Part shown: positions 7,581-15,689 of the stretch, in pieces
Position numbering within the stretch: position 1 is the first letter of the stretch
Layout: every line of letters starts with the position of its first letter
Assembly: GCF_900107175.1 (NCBI RefSeq)
Contig: NZ_FNOZ01000005.1
Location: forward strand, 1-64,000
Length of the DNA: 64,000 nucleotides
Direction: 5' to 3'
From: Modestobacter sp. DSM 44400
GTDB taxonomy: Bacteria > Actinomycetota > Actinomycetes > Mycobacteriales > Geodermatophilaceae
Translations under genes and position numbers: made by a program
Notes under the pieces: generated by a model
Told to the model about the DNA's origin: nothing
Database searches by the model: none
The model's input: the letters and a program-made list of their open reading frames with translations, nothing else

Positions 7581-8485
7581 GCCTGCCCTTCCTCGACCTC
7601 GGCGAGGAAGCGCGCGACGAGCTCGCCGATCTCCCCGCCGGAGTCCTCCTGCAGGAAATGCCGCCCGGTGACCAGCACGGGGCCGCGGGCGTTGCCCAGG
7701 GCCTGCACGAAACGGTCGGCGTAGGACGGCGGGAACACCTCGTCCTCGCGGCCCCAGATCACCAGGGCCGGCATCTGCAGGGACGGCAGTTGCCCCTGCA
7801 GCCAGGAGAAGAAGCCGAAGGTCGGGGACTCCGGGTCCAGTGGAATCAACCGCGGGAACAGCACCGTGGGCAGCCGGCTTGCCGGGTCGGGCATGGCTTC
7901 GGCGTAGGCCCGACCGGCCCGTTCCCGGAAGCCTGCGCGGTCGACGACCGACAGGTAGACGCCCCGGTCGGCCAGGCTGTTGTGCCGGCCCAGCAGGTGC
8001 GGGCCGACGACGGGGGCGTGCAGCATCCGCCACGGCACGATCGAGGTGTGGAACGGCGAGGGCTCCGGCCAGGCCCACGTGCTCATCACCACCAGCGCCC
8101 GCACCGACTCCGGGTGCGCGGCGGCGAAGGCCAGGCCGATCGGACCGCCCCAGTCGTGCAGGACCAGGGTCACCTCGTCCAGCCCCAGCGCCTGCACCAA
8201 CCCGGCCAGGTCGGCGACGCGGACCTCCAGCAGGTCATCGTGCGGGCTGCCCATCGGCATCGAGTGCCCGAACCCGCGTTGGTCAGGAACGAGGACCCGG
8301 TGCCCGGCCCGGACCAGCGGCTCGATCGCGTCGCGCCACAGGTAGGACCAGGTCGGATTGCCGTGCAGCAGCAGGACCGGCGGCCCCTCGCCCTCGTCGA
8401 GCACGTGCAGCCGGGTGTCGTTGACCGGAACGTCGTACCCGCGGGCGGCAAACTCCTCGACCGCCGACCGCTCCTGGCTTCCCAT
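7577..8485 (-). CDS. Haloalkane dehalogenase-like alpha/beta hydrolase
   Basis: A 302-residue alpha/beta hydrolase with the hallmarks of haloalkane dehalogenases: LLLHGNPTWSYLWRD (halide-stabilising Asn and oxyanion hole), nucleophile Asp in LVLHDWGGPIGLA, VVMSTWAWP in the cap region, the acid VIWGREDEVFP and a catalytic His in TGRHFLQEDSG. Known members replace a carbon-bound halogen by water in the cytoplasm; luciferase-like and other hydrolases share the fold, so the substrate is not certain. ATG at 8485 is chosen because homology begins within 20 residues of it. It forms a two-gene unit with the following 143-residue protein. Confidence 0.82.
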   Translation of the reverse strand: MGSQERSAVEEFAARGYDVPVNDTRLHVLDEGEGPPVLLLHGNPTWSYLWRDAIEPLVRAGHRVLVPDQRGFGHSMPMGSPHDDLLEVRVADLAGLVQALGLDEVTLVLHDWGGPIGLAFAAAHPESVRALVVMSTWAWPEPSPFHTSIVPWRMLHAPVVGPHLLGRHNSLADRGVYLSVVDRAGFRERAGRAYAEAMPDPASRLPTVLFPRLIPLDPESPTFGFFSWLQGQLPSLQMPALVIWGREDEVFPPSYADRFVQALGNARGPVLVTGRHFLQEDSGGEIGELVARFLAEVEEGQA

Positions 8486-8679
8486 CGACCGACCGTATCC
8501 GATCGGAATCCCGGCCGGTGCGGTCGGAGCCGGGCGGGTGCCGTGGCCCGTTCGGATCCCACCGCGCGGTTCTGGTGCAGGTGACGATCGGCCAGGCGAC
8601 GCCGTCGTAACAGCCGGACGAGCGCATGACCGTCGATCCTGGGGACGTCGGCTGTCCCTACCGTGACCGCGATGTCTCC

Positions 8680-8732
8680 TGCGGAAGCTCGTGCTCTGAG
8701 CCACCGGGCGACTCAGAGCACGAGCTTCCGCA
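8680..8732. repeat. Palindromic element, copy 1 (21-bp arms, 11-base loop)
   Basis: A perfect inverted repeat: left arm 8680-8700, loop 8701-8711, right arm 8712-8732. The core GTGCTCTGAG / CTCAGAGCAC and the loop end CCGGGCGA recur at 56829-56865, showing a dispersed palindromic repeat family rather than a one-off terminator. It sits between the divergently read hydrolase gene and a truncated cobD remnant. Confidence 0.85.
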
Positions 8733-8740
8733 GTGGACCC

Positions 8741-8845
8741 GTGCCGGTGCATGCCGCGACCGCCGCCGGACTGGCCCTCGGTGCCGCCGCCGACCTGCTG
8801 TTCGCCGACCCCCGCCGCGGCCATCCGGTGGCCGGCTTCGGCAGG
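8741..8845 (+). pseudogene. cobD: cobD/cbiB N-terminal fragment
   Basis: Beginning at a GTG just after the palindrome, ~35 codons read AATAAGLALGAAADLLFADP then RRGHPVAGFGR. This is the N-terminal membrane segment and conserved DP(R)RGHPV motif of adenosylcobinamide-phosphate synthase (CobD/CbiB), which joins aminopropanol to adenosylcobyric acid in B12 synthesis. Homology ends abruptly at about 8845 and the hydratase gene starts 28 bases later, so the remaining ~280 residues are missing. A deletion end-point or insertion junction. Confidence 0.55.
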
Positions 8846-8873
8846 GTGCCCGTTCCAGGGAAAGGATGCGGGC

Positions 8874-9626
8874 ATGACCGAGTCCATACGCGTACTGGCC
8901 GCCCGTCAGCTGGCCGACTACCGGGCCGGGACGCCGGGCACGTTCTTCGCCGACCCCGGACGGCCCCAGCTCAGCCTGGACGACGCCTACCGGGTGCAGG
9001 CCGAGGTGGCGGCGCTGCGCGCTCCAGCGGAGCGGGTGATCGGTTACAAGGTGGGATGCACCGGGCCGGGAACCCGCGCGCAGTTCGGCTTGGACGGGCC
9101 GGTCCGCGGACTCCTGTACGACACCGAGCTGCACCCCTCCGGCAGCAAGATCTCCTATGCCGCCCACGCCGATCTGGCCATCGAGGGCGAACTGGCCGTG
9201 CGCCTGGGCGACGACGGCCGGATCGCCCAGGCCTTCCCCGTCATCGAGCTGCACAACTACGTCTTCCGCGGCCAGCCGCCGACGCTGCCGGAGCTCGTGG
9301 CCAACAACGGCATCCACGCCGGAGTGGTGCTCCCGCCCCCGGCGGCGGAGATGCCGTGGCGCGGGGACGAGCCGTTGACCGGGCGGTTGACGGTCCAGAT
9401 CGACGGGGTCCGTGTCGAGGAAGGACCGATGGACGGCGTCCCCGGCGGACCGGCGGGGTCGCTGCGGTGGCTGGCGCGGCATCTGGCCGACCACGGCCTG
9501 TCCGTGCGCCCCGGCCAGCTGATCCTCACCGGCACGCCACTGGGACTGATCCGGGTGCGACCGGGCGACTCCATCCAGGTGACCGCCGAGCACCTCGGTA
9601 CCGTCGAGGCCACGATCGGCGCCTGA
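8874..9626 (+). CDS. 2-keto-4-pentenoate hydratase-like (FAH/MhpD family)
   Basis: A 250-residue protein of the MhpD/FAH superfamily. Visible: GYKVGCTGP near residue 60, the metal-site segment LAIEGELAVRLGDD, PVIELHNYVF, NNGIHAGVVLP and the closing LILTGTPLGLIRVRPGDSI typical of the family. Relatives add water to 2-hydroxypenta-2,4-dienoate in meta-cleavage pathways or decarboxylate 2-oxo-3-hexenedioate. No ring-cleavage dioxygenase is adjacent, so the substrate stays open. ATG 8874 follows a GGGAAAGGA ribosome-binding site. Confidence 0.85.
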   Translation: MTESIRVLAARQLADYRAGTPGTFFADPGRPQLSLDDAYRVQAEVAALRAPAERVIGYKVGCTGPGTRAQFGLDGPVRGLLYDTELHPSGSKISYAAHADLAIEGELAVRLGDDGRIAQAFPVIELHNYVFRGQPPTLPELVANNGIHAGVVLPPPAAEMPWRGDEPLTGRLTVQIDGVRVEEGPMDGVPGGPAGSLRWLARHLADHGLSVRPGQLILTGTPLGLIRVRPGDSIQVTAEHLGTVEATIGA

Positions 9627-9629
9627 GCA

Positions 9630-10643
9630 TCACCCCGCCGGCTGCCACCCCAGCGCCGGGCCGAGCTTCGTGGCGATGTCGGTGAGGATCTGCACGTAGT
9701 CCTCGGCCTCGAAACTGAACGGCAGCGCGAAGACGACCTCGCTCACCTCGCGGAAGCCGGCGTGCGCGTACAGCTGCTCGGCGATCTCCGCCGACGTCCC
9801 CAGCAGGTCCGCGGCGAACATCATCCGCGCCGGGCCCTGCGGCGACCGGGTCCGCGGCGTGCGAGCCGCCACGTAGGCGGCGTACTTCTCCCGCTGCGCC
9901 GCCGACGCGGAGTCGGTCGGGATCACCACCAGCCCCTGCGACACCCGGCCGGCCGGGTGAGCGGCCTTGAACGCCTGCACCTGCGCCGTCTGCTCGGCGG
10001 CAAAATCAGCAGACGACTCCGCCTTCACCACGCTCGAGGTCAGGAAATTCATCCCGTTCTCCCCGGCCCACTGTGCCGAGCGCAGCGACGCCCCGCCGTA
10101 CCAGAGCCGCGAGCGCAGCCCCGGCGAGTGCGGCTGCACCCGGTCCGACCACTCCTCGACCACGCCCTCGCGGCCGGCGAACGTGGACGCCGGCTCCCCA
10201 GCGATGAGCCGCAGCAGCCGGGACACCCGCTCGTAGCTGAAGTCCTCGACCTCGGCGGTGTCCGGGTAGAGAGCGGAACGGACGTCGTCCCAGTGCATCG
10301 GCGTCCCCACGCTGACCCCCGGGTTGAGCCGTCCGCCGGAGAGCACGTCGACCGTGGCCAGGTCCTCGGCCAGCCGCAGCGGGTTCTCCCACGCCAGCGG
10401 GATCACCGCCGTCCCCAGCTCGATCCGGGAGGTGCGCTGCGTGGCCGCCGCCAGGACGGCGACCGGTGAGGAGATGCCGTACTGCAGGTGCCGGTTCCGC
10501 AGCCAGGCGCTGTCGAATCCCAGCCGCTCTCCCAGCTCGATCACCTGCAGCGTGGTCTCGTGCCCCGGCCCGGGGTCGACGCCGTCGAACAGGCCGATGG
10601 TCAGGAAGCCCAGTTTCTGCAGCGGTACGCCGGGAGAAGGCAT
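9630..10643 (-). CDS. LLM-class flavin-dependent oxidoreductase
   Basis: A 337-residue luciferase-like monooxygenase (TIM barrel, FMN/F420-dependent). Motifs: LGFDSAWLRNRHLQYG after the first strand, RIELGTAVIPLAWENPLRLAEDLATVD and SGGRLNPGVSVGTP, which together form the flavin-binding face, and LWYGGASLRSAQWAGENGMN. It could oxidise small organic or sulfonated compounds with a partner flavin reductase that is not in the window. Converges with the hydratase gene, leaving only three bases between the stops. ATG 10643 is the start that matches family N-termini. Confidence 0.85.
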   Translation of the reverse strand: MPSPGVPLQKLGFLTIGLFDGVDPGPGHETTLQVIELGERLGFDSAWLRNRHLQYGISSPVAVLAAATQRTSRIELGTAVIPLAWENPLRLAEDLATVDVLSGGRLNPGVSVGTPMHWDDVRSALYPDTAEVEDFSYERVSRLLRLIAGEPASTFAGREGVVEEWSDRVQPHSPGLRSRLWYGGASLRSAQWAGENGMNFLTSSVVKAESSADFAAEQTAQVQAFKAAHPAGRVSQGLVVIPTDSASAAQREKYAAYVAARTPRTRSPQGPARMMFAADLLGTSAEIAEQLYAHAGFREVSEVVFALPFSFEAEDYVQILTDIATKLGPALGWQPAG

Positions 10644-10815
10644 GCGCCGATCATCGTCGACGGCGCTGAGGCACCCCCGTGCCGGGCTGCGCAACAACAG
10701 CACCTGCCAAACCACCCGTCACACAGGCATCACGGCTCACCGTGCGAGCGCGCCGGCGCCGAACCGCGCCCCCACCAGGCTGAGACGTCCCAGCAGACGA
10801 CCTCCGGGAGCGAAC

Positions 10816-11217
10816 ATGCGCCGCCGAACCACCGCAGCAGCCGGTGTCCTTCTCACCGCCGCCCTGTCCACCGGCTTCGCCGGCACGGCCAACGCCGCCG
10901 ACCGGGACTGCGCGGACTTCCCCAGCCAGGCGGCCGCGCAGGCCGCCTACGACGCGGTGCCCGGCGACCCCGAGCGCCTCGATGCCAACAGCAACGGCCG
11001 CGCCTGCGAGGACTACCCCTACGCCGCCGCGGCCCCGGCCGCAGCGGTCACCTCCGCGGCCCAGGTCGCCACCCGCCCCGCCGGTGCCGTCGCCGCCGGT
11101 GACGGCAGCGCCGCCGATCAGAGCAGCGCGCTGCCCTACGTCCTCGGCGGCGTCACCCTGGTGGCCGCCGGCGGCGCCGCGCTGGCCGCCCGGCGCAGCT
11201 CCCGCGCCACGGCCTGA
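10816..11217 (+). CDS. Secreted excalibur-domain protein with C-terminal membrane anchor
   Basis: A 133-residue exported protein. Residues 1-28 are a signal peptide (RRRTT..., ending FAGTANAA), followed by an excalibur calcium-binding-like domain with the motif DCADFPSQAAAQAAYD and LDANSNGRACEDYPY. The C-terminus has a low-complexity linker, a hydrophobic segment YVLGGVTLVAAGGAALAA and positive residues RRSSR, i.e. the layout of a wall-sorting signal, although no LPXTG is seen (SALPY precedes the helix). ATG 10816 follows GGGAG. The sortase gene starts 9 bases downstream, so a substrate/enzyme pair is plausible. Confidence 0.8.
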   Translation: MRRRTTAAAGVLLTAALSTGFAGTANAADRDCADFPSQAAAQAAYDAVPGDPERLDANSNGRACEDYPYAAAAPAAAVTSAAQVATRPAGAVAAGDGSAADQSSALPYVLGGVTLVAAGGAALAARRSSRATA

Positions 11218-11226
11218 CCTGCAACC

Positions 11227-12021
11227 GTGCGACACCGCGCACCCGAGACCACCCGCCCCGACCTCGACGAGGACGGGGCGGGTGGTCCGCTGCGCATCGG
11301 CGGGGCCTATCCCCCACGCCTGACGCCCACCCGGTACGACAGGTCGAGAGCGCACGCGCCCCGCGCCGCGCGGACCTGGGCGGGCACCTCCGCGCTGCTC
11401 GCCGTCGCGGGGGCGGCCAGCATCGTCGTCGGCCTCCAGGACGGCGCCCGGCCGACCCGGCTCGACGTCCCGGTCGCCGTCGTCGCGGCGCCGTTCCCCG
11501 CGCCGACTCCGGCCATGAACCGGATCACCCTTCCCCGGACGACCGAAGCTCCCCCGGTGCTGCAGCTGCCGGCCAGCGACCCGGTGCAGGTCCGGATCCC
11601 GGCGCTCGGCATCACGTCCCGGGTCATGCACCTGGGCCTGCAGCGCGACGGCTCGATGGAGGTCCCGCCCGCCGCCTACCCGGTCGGCTGGTACGACCAC
11701 AGCCCCACGCCCGGCCAGCTCGGCCCCGCCGTCCTGGCCGGGCACGTCGACTGGAACGGGAACCCGGGCGCCTTCTACGGCCTGGCCGAGCTGCTGCCCG
11801 GCGACGAGGTCGTCGTCGACCGCGCCGACGGCACGGTCGCGACCTTCCGGGTCGACCGGGTCGAGGAGCACGCCAAGGACGAGTTCCCCGCCGACGCGGT
11901 CTACGACGACATCGACTCCGCCGGCCTGCGGCTGATCACCTGCGGCGGCAGCTTCGACGAGGACGCCGGCGACTACCGGGACAACGTCATCGTCTTCGCC
12001 AGCCTGGTCACCACATCCTGA
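11227..12021 (+). CDS. Class F-like sortase
   Basis: A 264-residue protein with one N-terminal membrane segment (around residues 55-75, LLAVAGAASIVVGL) and an external sortase domain. The catalytic triad is visible: His in LAGHVDWNGNPGAFY, Cys in LITCGGSFD and Arg in GDYRDNVIVF. Sortases attach proteins to the cell wall or link pilins by transpeptidation. GTG 11227 is the only reasonable in-frame start and lies 9 bases after the excalibur stop, suggesting coupled translation. A 14-bp-arm hairpin (11247-11287) lies inside the first codons. Confidence 0.85.
   Translation: MRHRAPETTRPDLDEDGAGGPLRIGGAYPPRLTPTRYDRSRAHAPRAARTWAGTSALLAVAGAASIVVGLQDGARPTRLDVPVAVVAAPFPAPTPAMNRITLPRTTEAPPVLQLPASDPVQVRIPALGITSRVMHLGLQRDGSMEVPPAAYPVGWYDHSPTPGQLGPAVLAGHVDWNGNPGAFYGLAELLPGDEVVVDRADGTVATFRVDRVEEHAKDEFPADAVYDDIDSAGLRLITCGGSFDEDAGDYRDNVIVFASLVTTS
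11247..11287 (+). terminator. Hairpin after the excalibur gene, inside the sortase 5' end
   Basis: Perfect inverted repeat, arms 11247-11260 and 11274-11287 (GACCACCCGCCCCG and its complement), loop 13 bases. It sits 30 bases downstream of the excalibur stop and 20 bases into the apparent sortase frame. It may be a partial terminator/attenuator lowering sortase expression relative to its neighbour, or simply a GC-rich coding coincidence. Confidence 0.4.
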
Positions 12022-12257
12022 ACCGCAGGCGTCAGCCGCTGAGGCCGGCGAACAGCTCGGCGGCCAGGCCGGCGACGCGGGCGACATCCTCCCGGCGTCC
12101 AGGTGCCCGGGCCGCCCGGGCCGCCCGGGACGACCCGCACGGGTGGTCCCCGCCCCGATCAGGTGCCGTAGGGCTGCCGCCGAACCGCCTTGATGGGATG
12201 GTCGTTGTTCAAGCGACGCCCGCCGTGGACGCCGACCGAACCTGCAGGAGGACCGTC
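12022..12257. other. Intergenic, 236 bases between sortase and PASTA kinase
   Basis: No complete gene is seen. A repeated GGGCCGCCCGG motif occurs near 12110-12130. On the minus strand ~22 codons ending at a stop near 12032 read REDVARVAGLAAELFAGLSG, which could be the tail of a lost gene, but nothing upstream supports it. The kinase promoter presumably lies at the right end. Confidence 0.35.
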
Positions 12258-13781
12258 GTGGAACCGAGGGGCCGCACCTTCGGTGGCCGCTACGAGCTGG
12301 GCGACCTCATCGCCACCGGCGGCATGGGCCAGGTCTGGAAGGCCCGCGACACGGTGCTGAGCCGGGACGTCGCGGTGAAGGTCCTGCGCAGCGAGTACAC
12401 CGGCGACCCGACGTTCCTGGCCCGCTTCCGGTCCGAGGCCCAGCTGTCGGCGAGCCTGGTGCACCCGAACATCGCGACGCTGTTCGACTACGGCGAGGTC
12501 GACCCCGGGAACGGGGGCGCCGAGCACCTCGCCTACCTGGTGATGGAACTGGTCCGCGGCGAGTCGCTGTCGGCGCTGATGGGCCGCGAGCACCGGTTGC
12601 CCGCAGACCGCACGCTCGACGTCCTCCGGCAGAGCGCCGCCGGGCTGGCCGCCGCGCACGAGGCGGGCGTCGTCCACCGCGACGTGAAGCCGGGCAACGT
12701 GCTCCTCGGCTCCGACGGCCGGGTCAAGATCACCGACTTCGGCGTCGCTCGGTCGGCCGCCACCGTCCCGCTCACCCAGACCGGCGCGGTGATCGGGACG
12801 GCGCACTACCTCTCCCCCGAACAGGCCCAGGGCGCCCGCGCCACCCCGGCCAGCGACGTCTACGCCCTCGGCATGGTCGCCTACGAGGCCCTCTCCGGGC
12901 GTCGCGCCTTCGAGGGCGAGAACCCCGTCCAGATCGCGCTGCTGCAGATCCGTGAGACCCCTGCCCCGCTTCCGGACGACGTTCCCGAGCCCGTCCGCCG
13001 GCTGGTCGAGCGCGCCCTGGCCAAGGAGCCCGCCGAGCGCTTTCCCGACGGCGCCGCGTTCCGGAACGCGGTCGACGACGTCATCGCCGGACGCCCGCTC
13101 GACGGCGCCGTCCCCTACGCCCCGACGGCGGTCCTCCCGGCCCTCGGCAGTCTCCCGCCCACCGGGACGGCACCGATCACCACGGCCAACGGAGAACGGC
13201 CCCAGGACGACGGACGACGGCGACGCCGGCTGCTCGTCCCGCTGTTCGCGCTGCTGTTCCTCGCCACCGTCGTCGTCGGCGCGCTGCAGCTGTCCGGCGG
13301 CACCACGCCCGCCGCCGACGGTGCCCCCGCCACCACCACGGTCGCCCCGACAACGACGCCGGCACCGACGACCAGCGCCGCCCCGACCGTGCAGCAGATC
13401 GCGCTGACCCTCGGCGACTACGTCGGCCGGCCCTATCCCGAGGTCCAGGCCGAGCTCCAGGCGCGCGGGCTCCAGGTCACCCTCCGCCCGCTGCAGACCG
13501 CCGACGTCCCCGACGGCCAGGTCATCGCCCTCGACCCGGTCGGCGAGCTCACCCCGGGAACCGCCGTCACGCTCACCCACGCCGTCGCCCCGCCGGTGCC
13601 CACCACCGTCGCTCCGCCGGTGGTCCCCGCCCCGCCCGCCGCTCCCCCGGCCGCCGCTCCCCCGCCCGCCGCGAACGACGACCAGTCGGGCGGGGACCAG
13701 GGAGGGAACGGGAACGGCAAGGGAACCGGCGGCGACAACGGCAAGGGGAACGGGAAGGGCAACGGCAAGAAGGACGGCTGA
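12258..13781 (+). CDS. Ser/Thr protein kinase with PASTA domain (PknB-like)
   Basis: A 507-residue membrane kinase. The kinase domain fills residues ~10-275: GGMGQVWKA glycine loop, Lys41 in VAVKVL, catalytic loop VVHRDVKPGNVLL, ITDFGVARSA, LSPEQAQG. A single transmembrane helix (LLVPLFALLFLATVVVGAL) follows a basic RRRRR-like stretch, then Thr/Pro linkers, one PASTA repeat (VGRPYPEVQAELQARGLQV) and a tail of Pro/Ala then Gly/Asn/Lys repeats (GNGKGTGG). PknB relatives sense muropeptides and control division and wall synthesis; those have 3-4 PASTA repeats, here one, so it is probably an accessory PASTA kinase. GTG 12258 follows GGAGGA. Confidence 0.92.
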   Translation: MEPRGRTFGGRYELGDLIATGGMGQVWKARDTVLSRDVAVKVLRSEYTGDPTFLARFRSEAQLSASLVHPNIATLFDYGEVDPGNGGAEHLAYLVMELVRGESLSALMGREHRLPADRTLDVLRQSAAGLAAAHEAGVVHRDVKPGNVLLGSDGRVKITDFGVARSAATVPLTQTGAVIGTAHYLSPEQAQGARATPASDVYALGMVAYEALSGRRAFEGENPVQIALLQIRETPAPLPDDVPEPVRRLVERALAKEPAERFPDGAAFRNAVDDVIAGRPLDGAVPYAPTAVLPALGSLPPTGTAPITTANGERPQDDGRRRRRLLVPLFALLFLATVVVGALQLSGGTTPAADGAPATTTVAPTTTPAPTTSAAPTVQQIALTLGDYVGRPYPEVQAELQARGLQVTLRPLQTADVPDGQVIALDPVGELTPGTAVTLTHAVAPPVPTTVAPPVVPAPPAAPPAAAPPPAANDDQSGGDQGGNGNGKGTGGDNGKGNGKGNGKKDG

Positions 13782-13797
13782 CCCGCCTCTCCCCGAC

Positions 13798-13863
13798 GAT
13801 CATGGGGCTGCGGTGGCGACGCGCCGCCGTCGCCCGGGGTGTCGCCACGCCAGCGCCATGATC
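13798..13863. repeat. Imperfect 23-bp inverted repeat downstream of the kinase gene
   Basis: Arms 13798-13820 and 13841-13863 pair over most of their length (GATCATGG..., ...CCATGATC with GTGGCGAC/GTCGCCAC), loop 20 bases. It lies 17 bases after the kinase stop. Could act as a terminator or belong to a dispersed palindrome family; no second copy was found in this window. Confidence 0.55.
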
Positions 13864-13925
13864 ACGGCGCCGCCACCGGCGACGAACCGGCCGGGTTCAG
13901 GAAACCATCGGTGCCGCAGGGCAGG

Positions 13926-14336
13926 ATGGCCGCCGTGGGCTACTTCGGCACCTTCATCTACCGCGACGGCCAGTGGCAGCAGCGCAGCGGCGCGAGCCCC
14001 GAGCTCGTCGTCGACGTCCACGACAGCGACATCGCGACGATCGACTACCGCCCGGCGCCGGCCGGCCTCGGCCGGTTCTACCTCGGCCATCAGCCGCGGA
14101 ACTACTTCGGCGACCCCGAGGCCAGCAGGCCGGTCGACGTCCCGGCCGAGGTCGAGGCGTTCCGTGGCTGGGCGACCGACACGCTGGGCCGGGCCCCCCG
14201 GGAAGAGGACATTCGCCCGCTGCTGGCCGAGCGCGACGGGCAGCAGCCGGCCGACGATGCCGTGGAGGACACCGTCGTCCGGCTGCTGGACCTGCTGGGC
14301 GTTCCGGTGCCCGAGGGCTTCGCCGCGGCGGACTGA
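13926..14336 (+). CDS. Hypothetical protein, 136 aa
   Basis: A 136-residue cytoplasmic protein, acidic, without membrane segments. It begins with a beta-rich portion (GYFGTFIYRDGQWQQ, LVVDVHDSDIATIDYRP) and ends in helices (EDTVVRLLDLLGVPVPEGF). Codon use is typical of the genome. I recognise no family. ATG 13926 is preceded by GCAGG; GTG 13935 would also be possible. It is followed by a convergent secreted-protein gene. Confidence 0.65.
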   Translation: MAAVGYFGTFIYRDGQWQQRSGASPELVVDVHDSDIATIDYRPAPAGLGRFYLGHQPRNYFGDPEASRPVDVPAEVEAFRGWATDTLGRAPREEDIRPLLAERDGQQPADDAVEDTVVRLLDLLGVPVPEGFAAAD

Positions 14337-14365
14337 CCGGCGGGGCGCCGGTTCGTCCGCCGGGG

Positions 14366-15190
14366 TCAGAACGCCAGCCCGCTGCAGGACAACGCGCAGT
14401 TGACCTTCCAGATCGACGACCCGAGCGAGCGGAGCGCCGCGGAGCGGACCAGCCGCTCGCCGTGCGGCCCGGGAATCCAGGTGGGGTCCGCCGGGGCCGA
14501 AGTCGTCGAGCCACTGCCCGGCGCGCTGCTGGCGGTGCTGCCGGCCGACGGCGACGGTGCGCTGCTCGCCGCCAGGTAGGTCAGCCCGCCGTCCAGCTCC
14601 GACGACCGGCCGTCGGGCGCGAACACGTACACGTCGTACGTGCCGGCCACCAGCGCCGGGTGGTGAACACCAGCCGCGTCGCCGACGCGGTGGACACCAC
14701 TGCCGGGGAGGTGAGCCCGATCCGGACCGTGGCGCCGGCCGGGATGGCCGTGCCGGTGATGGTCACCCCGGGTGCCGCCGTCGACCGTCACCCGGGCCGG
14801 GCTGATCGAGGCGAGCCCGAAGTCTCCGACCGGCGGATAGCTGAAGCTGCCACCGGGCCCGCGGGCGCTGCTGCTCGACGGGGTCGCCGCCCGGGTGCCC
14901 GTCGGGGTCGCCGCCGCGGAGCTGCTGGTCGGGGCTGCGGCCGGAGCGCTGGTCGGGGCGCCCGGCGCCGAGGTGGTGGACGCCGGGGACGCGGACGTCG
15001 CGGGAGGCGTGGACCCGCCGACCCGCGGGGTGGCCGAGGCGCCGACGCTGGGGACGGCGACCGGTGCGGAGCTGGCCGACGAGCACGGCGTCGTCGGGCC
15101 GCGGCCCGCCGACGGCGCGCCGCCCGAGGTCGGTACCGCGTAGCCTGCGGTCGGTGCCGCGCCGGCCGCGGGCGTCGCCGGCCGGCCCAC
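14366..15190 (-). pseudogene. Pro/Ala/Ser-rich IPT/TIG-domain protein with two compensating frameshifts
   Basis: The outer frame has a long P/A/S/T-rich section (residues ~1-110, SAPAAAPTSSSAAATPTG) and a structured part FSYPPVGDFGLASISPARVTVDGG. Then for ~130 bases the homology lies in another frame (VTITGTAIPAGATVRIGL, STASATRLVFTT), an IPT/TIG immunoglobulin-like fold, before the first frame resumes with AGTYDVYVFAPDGRSSELDGG. A one-base gain in a GGGG run near 14768-14772 and a one-base loss near 14662-14666 explain this. No signal peptide is visible at the GTG 15190, so the N-terminus may also be damaged; upstream codons in frame (AWLRFAAPLLVGRP) look coding but lack a start. Confidence 0.5.
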
Positions 15191-15397
15191 CAGCAGGGGG
15201 GCGGCGAACCGCAGCCAGGCCGGTGTACCGGCGGATGCCGTCCGGTCCGGTCACCATGCCGCTCCGGTCGAACGGGCCGAGGGGTGCAGCTGCGTCACGG
15301 TGGGACACGTCGTCTCCAGTTCCAGGCGGCTGGTTGCTGCCGGAAACCGTTCTGCGCGGGGTGTCCGCCCGTTGTGCCGGGTGGTCCGGCAGACCGG

Positions 15398-15649
15398 TCA
15401 GTCGGTGGGCTCCGCGGGTGCGTCGTCAGCCTGTTCCCCCGCCGCGTCCTGCTGCCGCCGGAACCGCAGCGACTCGATCGCCACGTAGCCGAACAGGACG
15501 CTCCAGGCGAAGGCGAGGAACGCCGCGCCCCACTCGCCGTCCACCAGCCGCAGGACGAGCCGCACGGCGTTGTAGATCAACGCCCCGGCAGCGAGCAGCT
15601 GCACCCCCCGGTTGGCGAACCAGGGCGGGCGGTACGGATCGGTGGCCAC
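15398..15649 (-). CDS. Small two-helix membrane protein
   Basis: An 83-residue protein with two hydrophobic segments (VQLLAAGALIYNAVRLVLRLV and AAFLAFAWSVLFGYVAIESL), a short basic loop RFRRQQ and an acidic cytoplasmic-type tail. GTG 15649 is the start. No family recognised. The gene shares orientation with the adjacent nuclease gene, whose stop lies 40 bases upstream of its start, so co-transcription is possible. Confidence 0.65.
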   Translation of the reverse strand: MATDPYRPPWFANRGVQLLAAGALIYNAVRLVLRLVDGEWGAAFLAFAWSVLFGYVAIESLRFRRQQDAAGEQADDAPAEPTD

Positions 15650-15689
15650 GAGGACGACGCTAGCCGCCGTACGGACCGAGGTCAGCCGA

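Noticed and set aside
11100-11217. LPXTG sorting motif in the excalibur protein
   Set aside because: The sequence before the hydrophobic segment is SSALPYVLGG, which does not match LPXTG; only the general layout fits.
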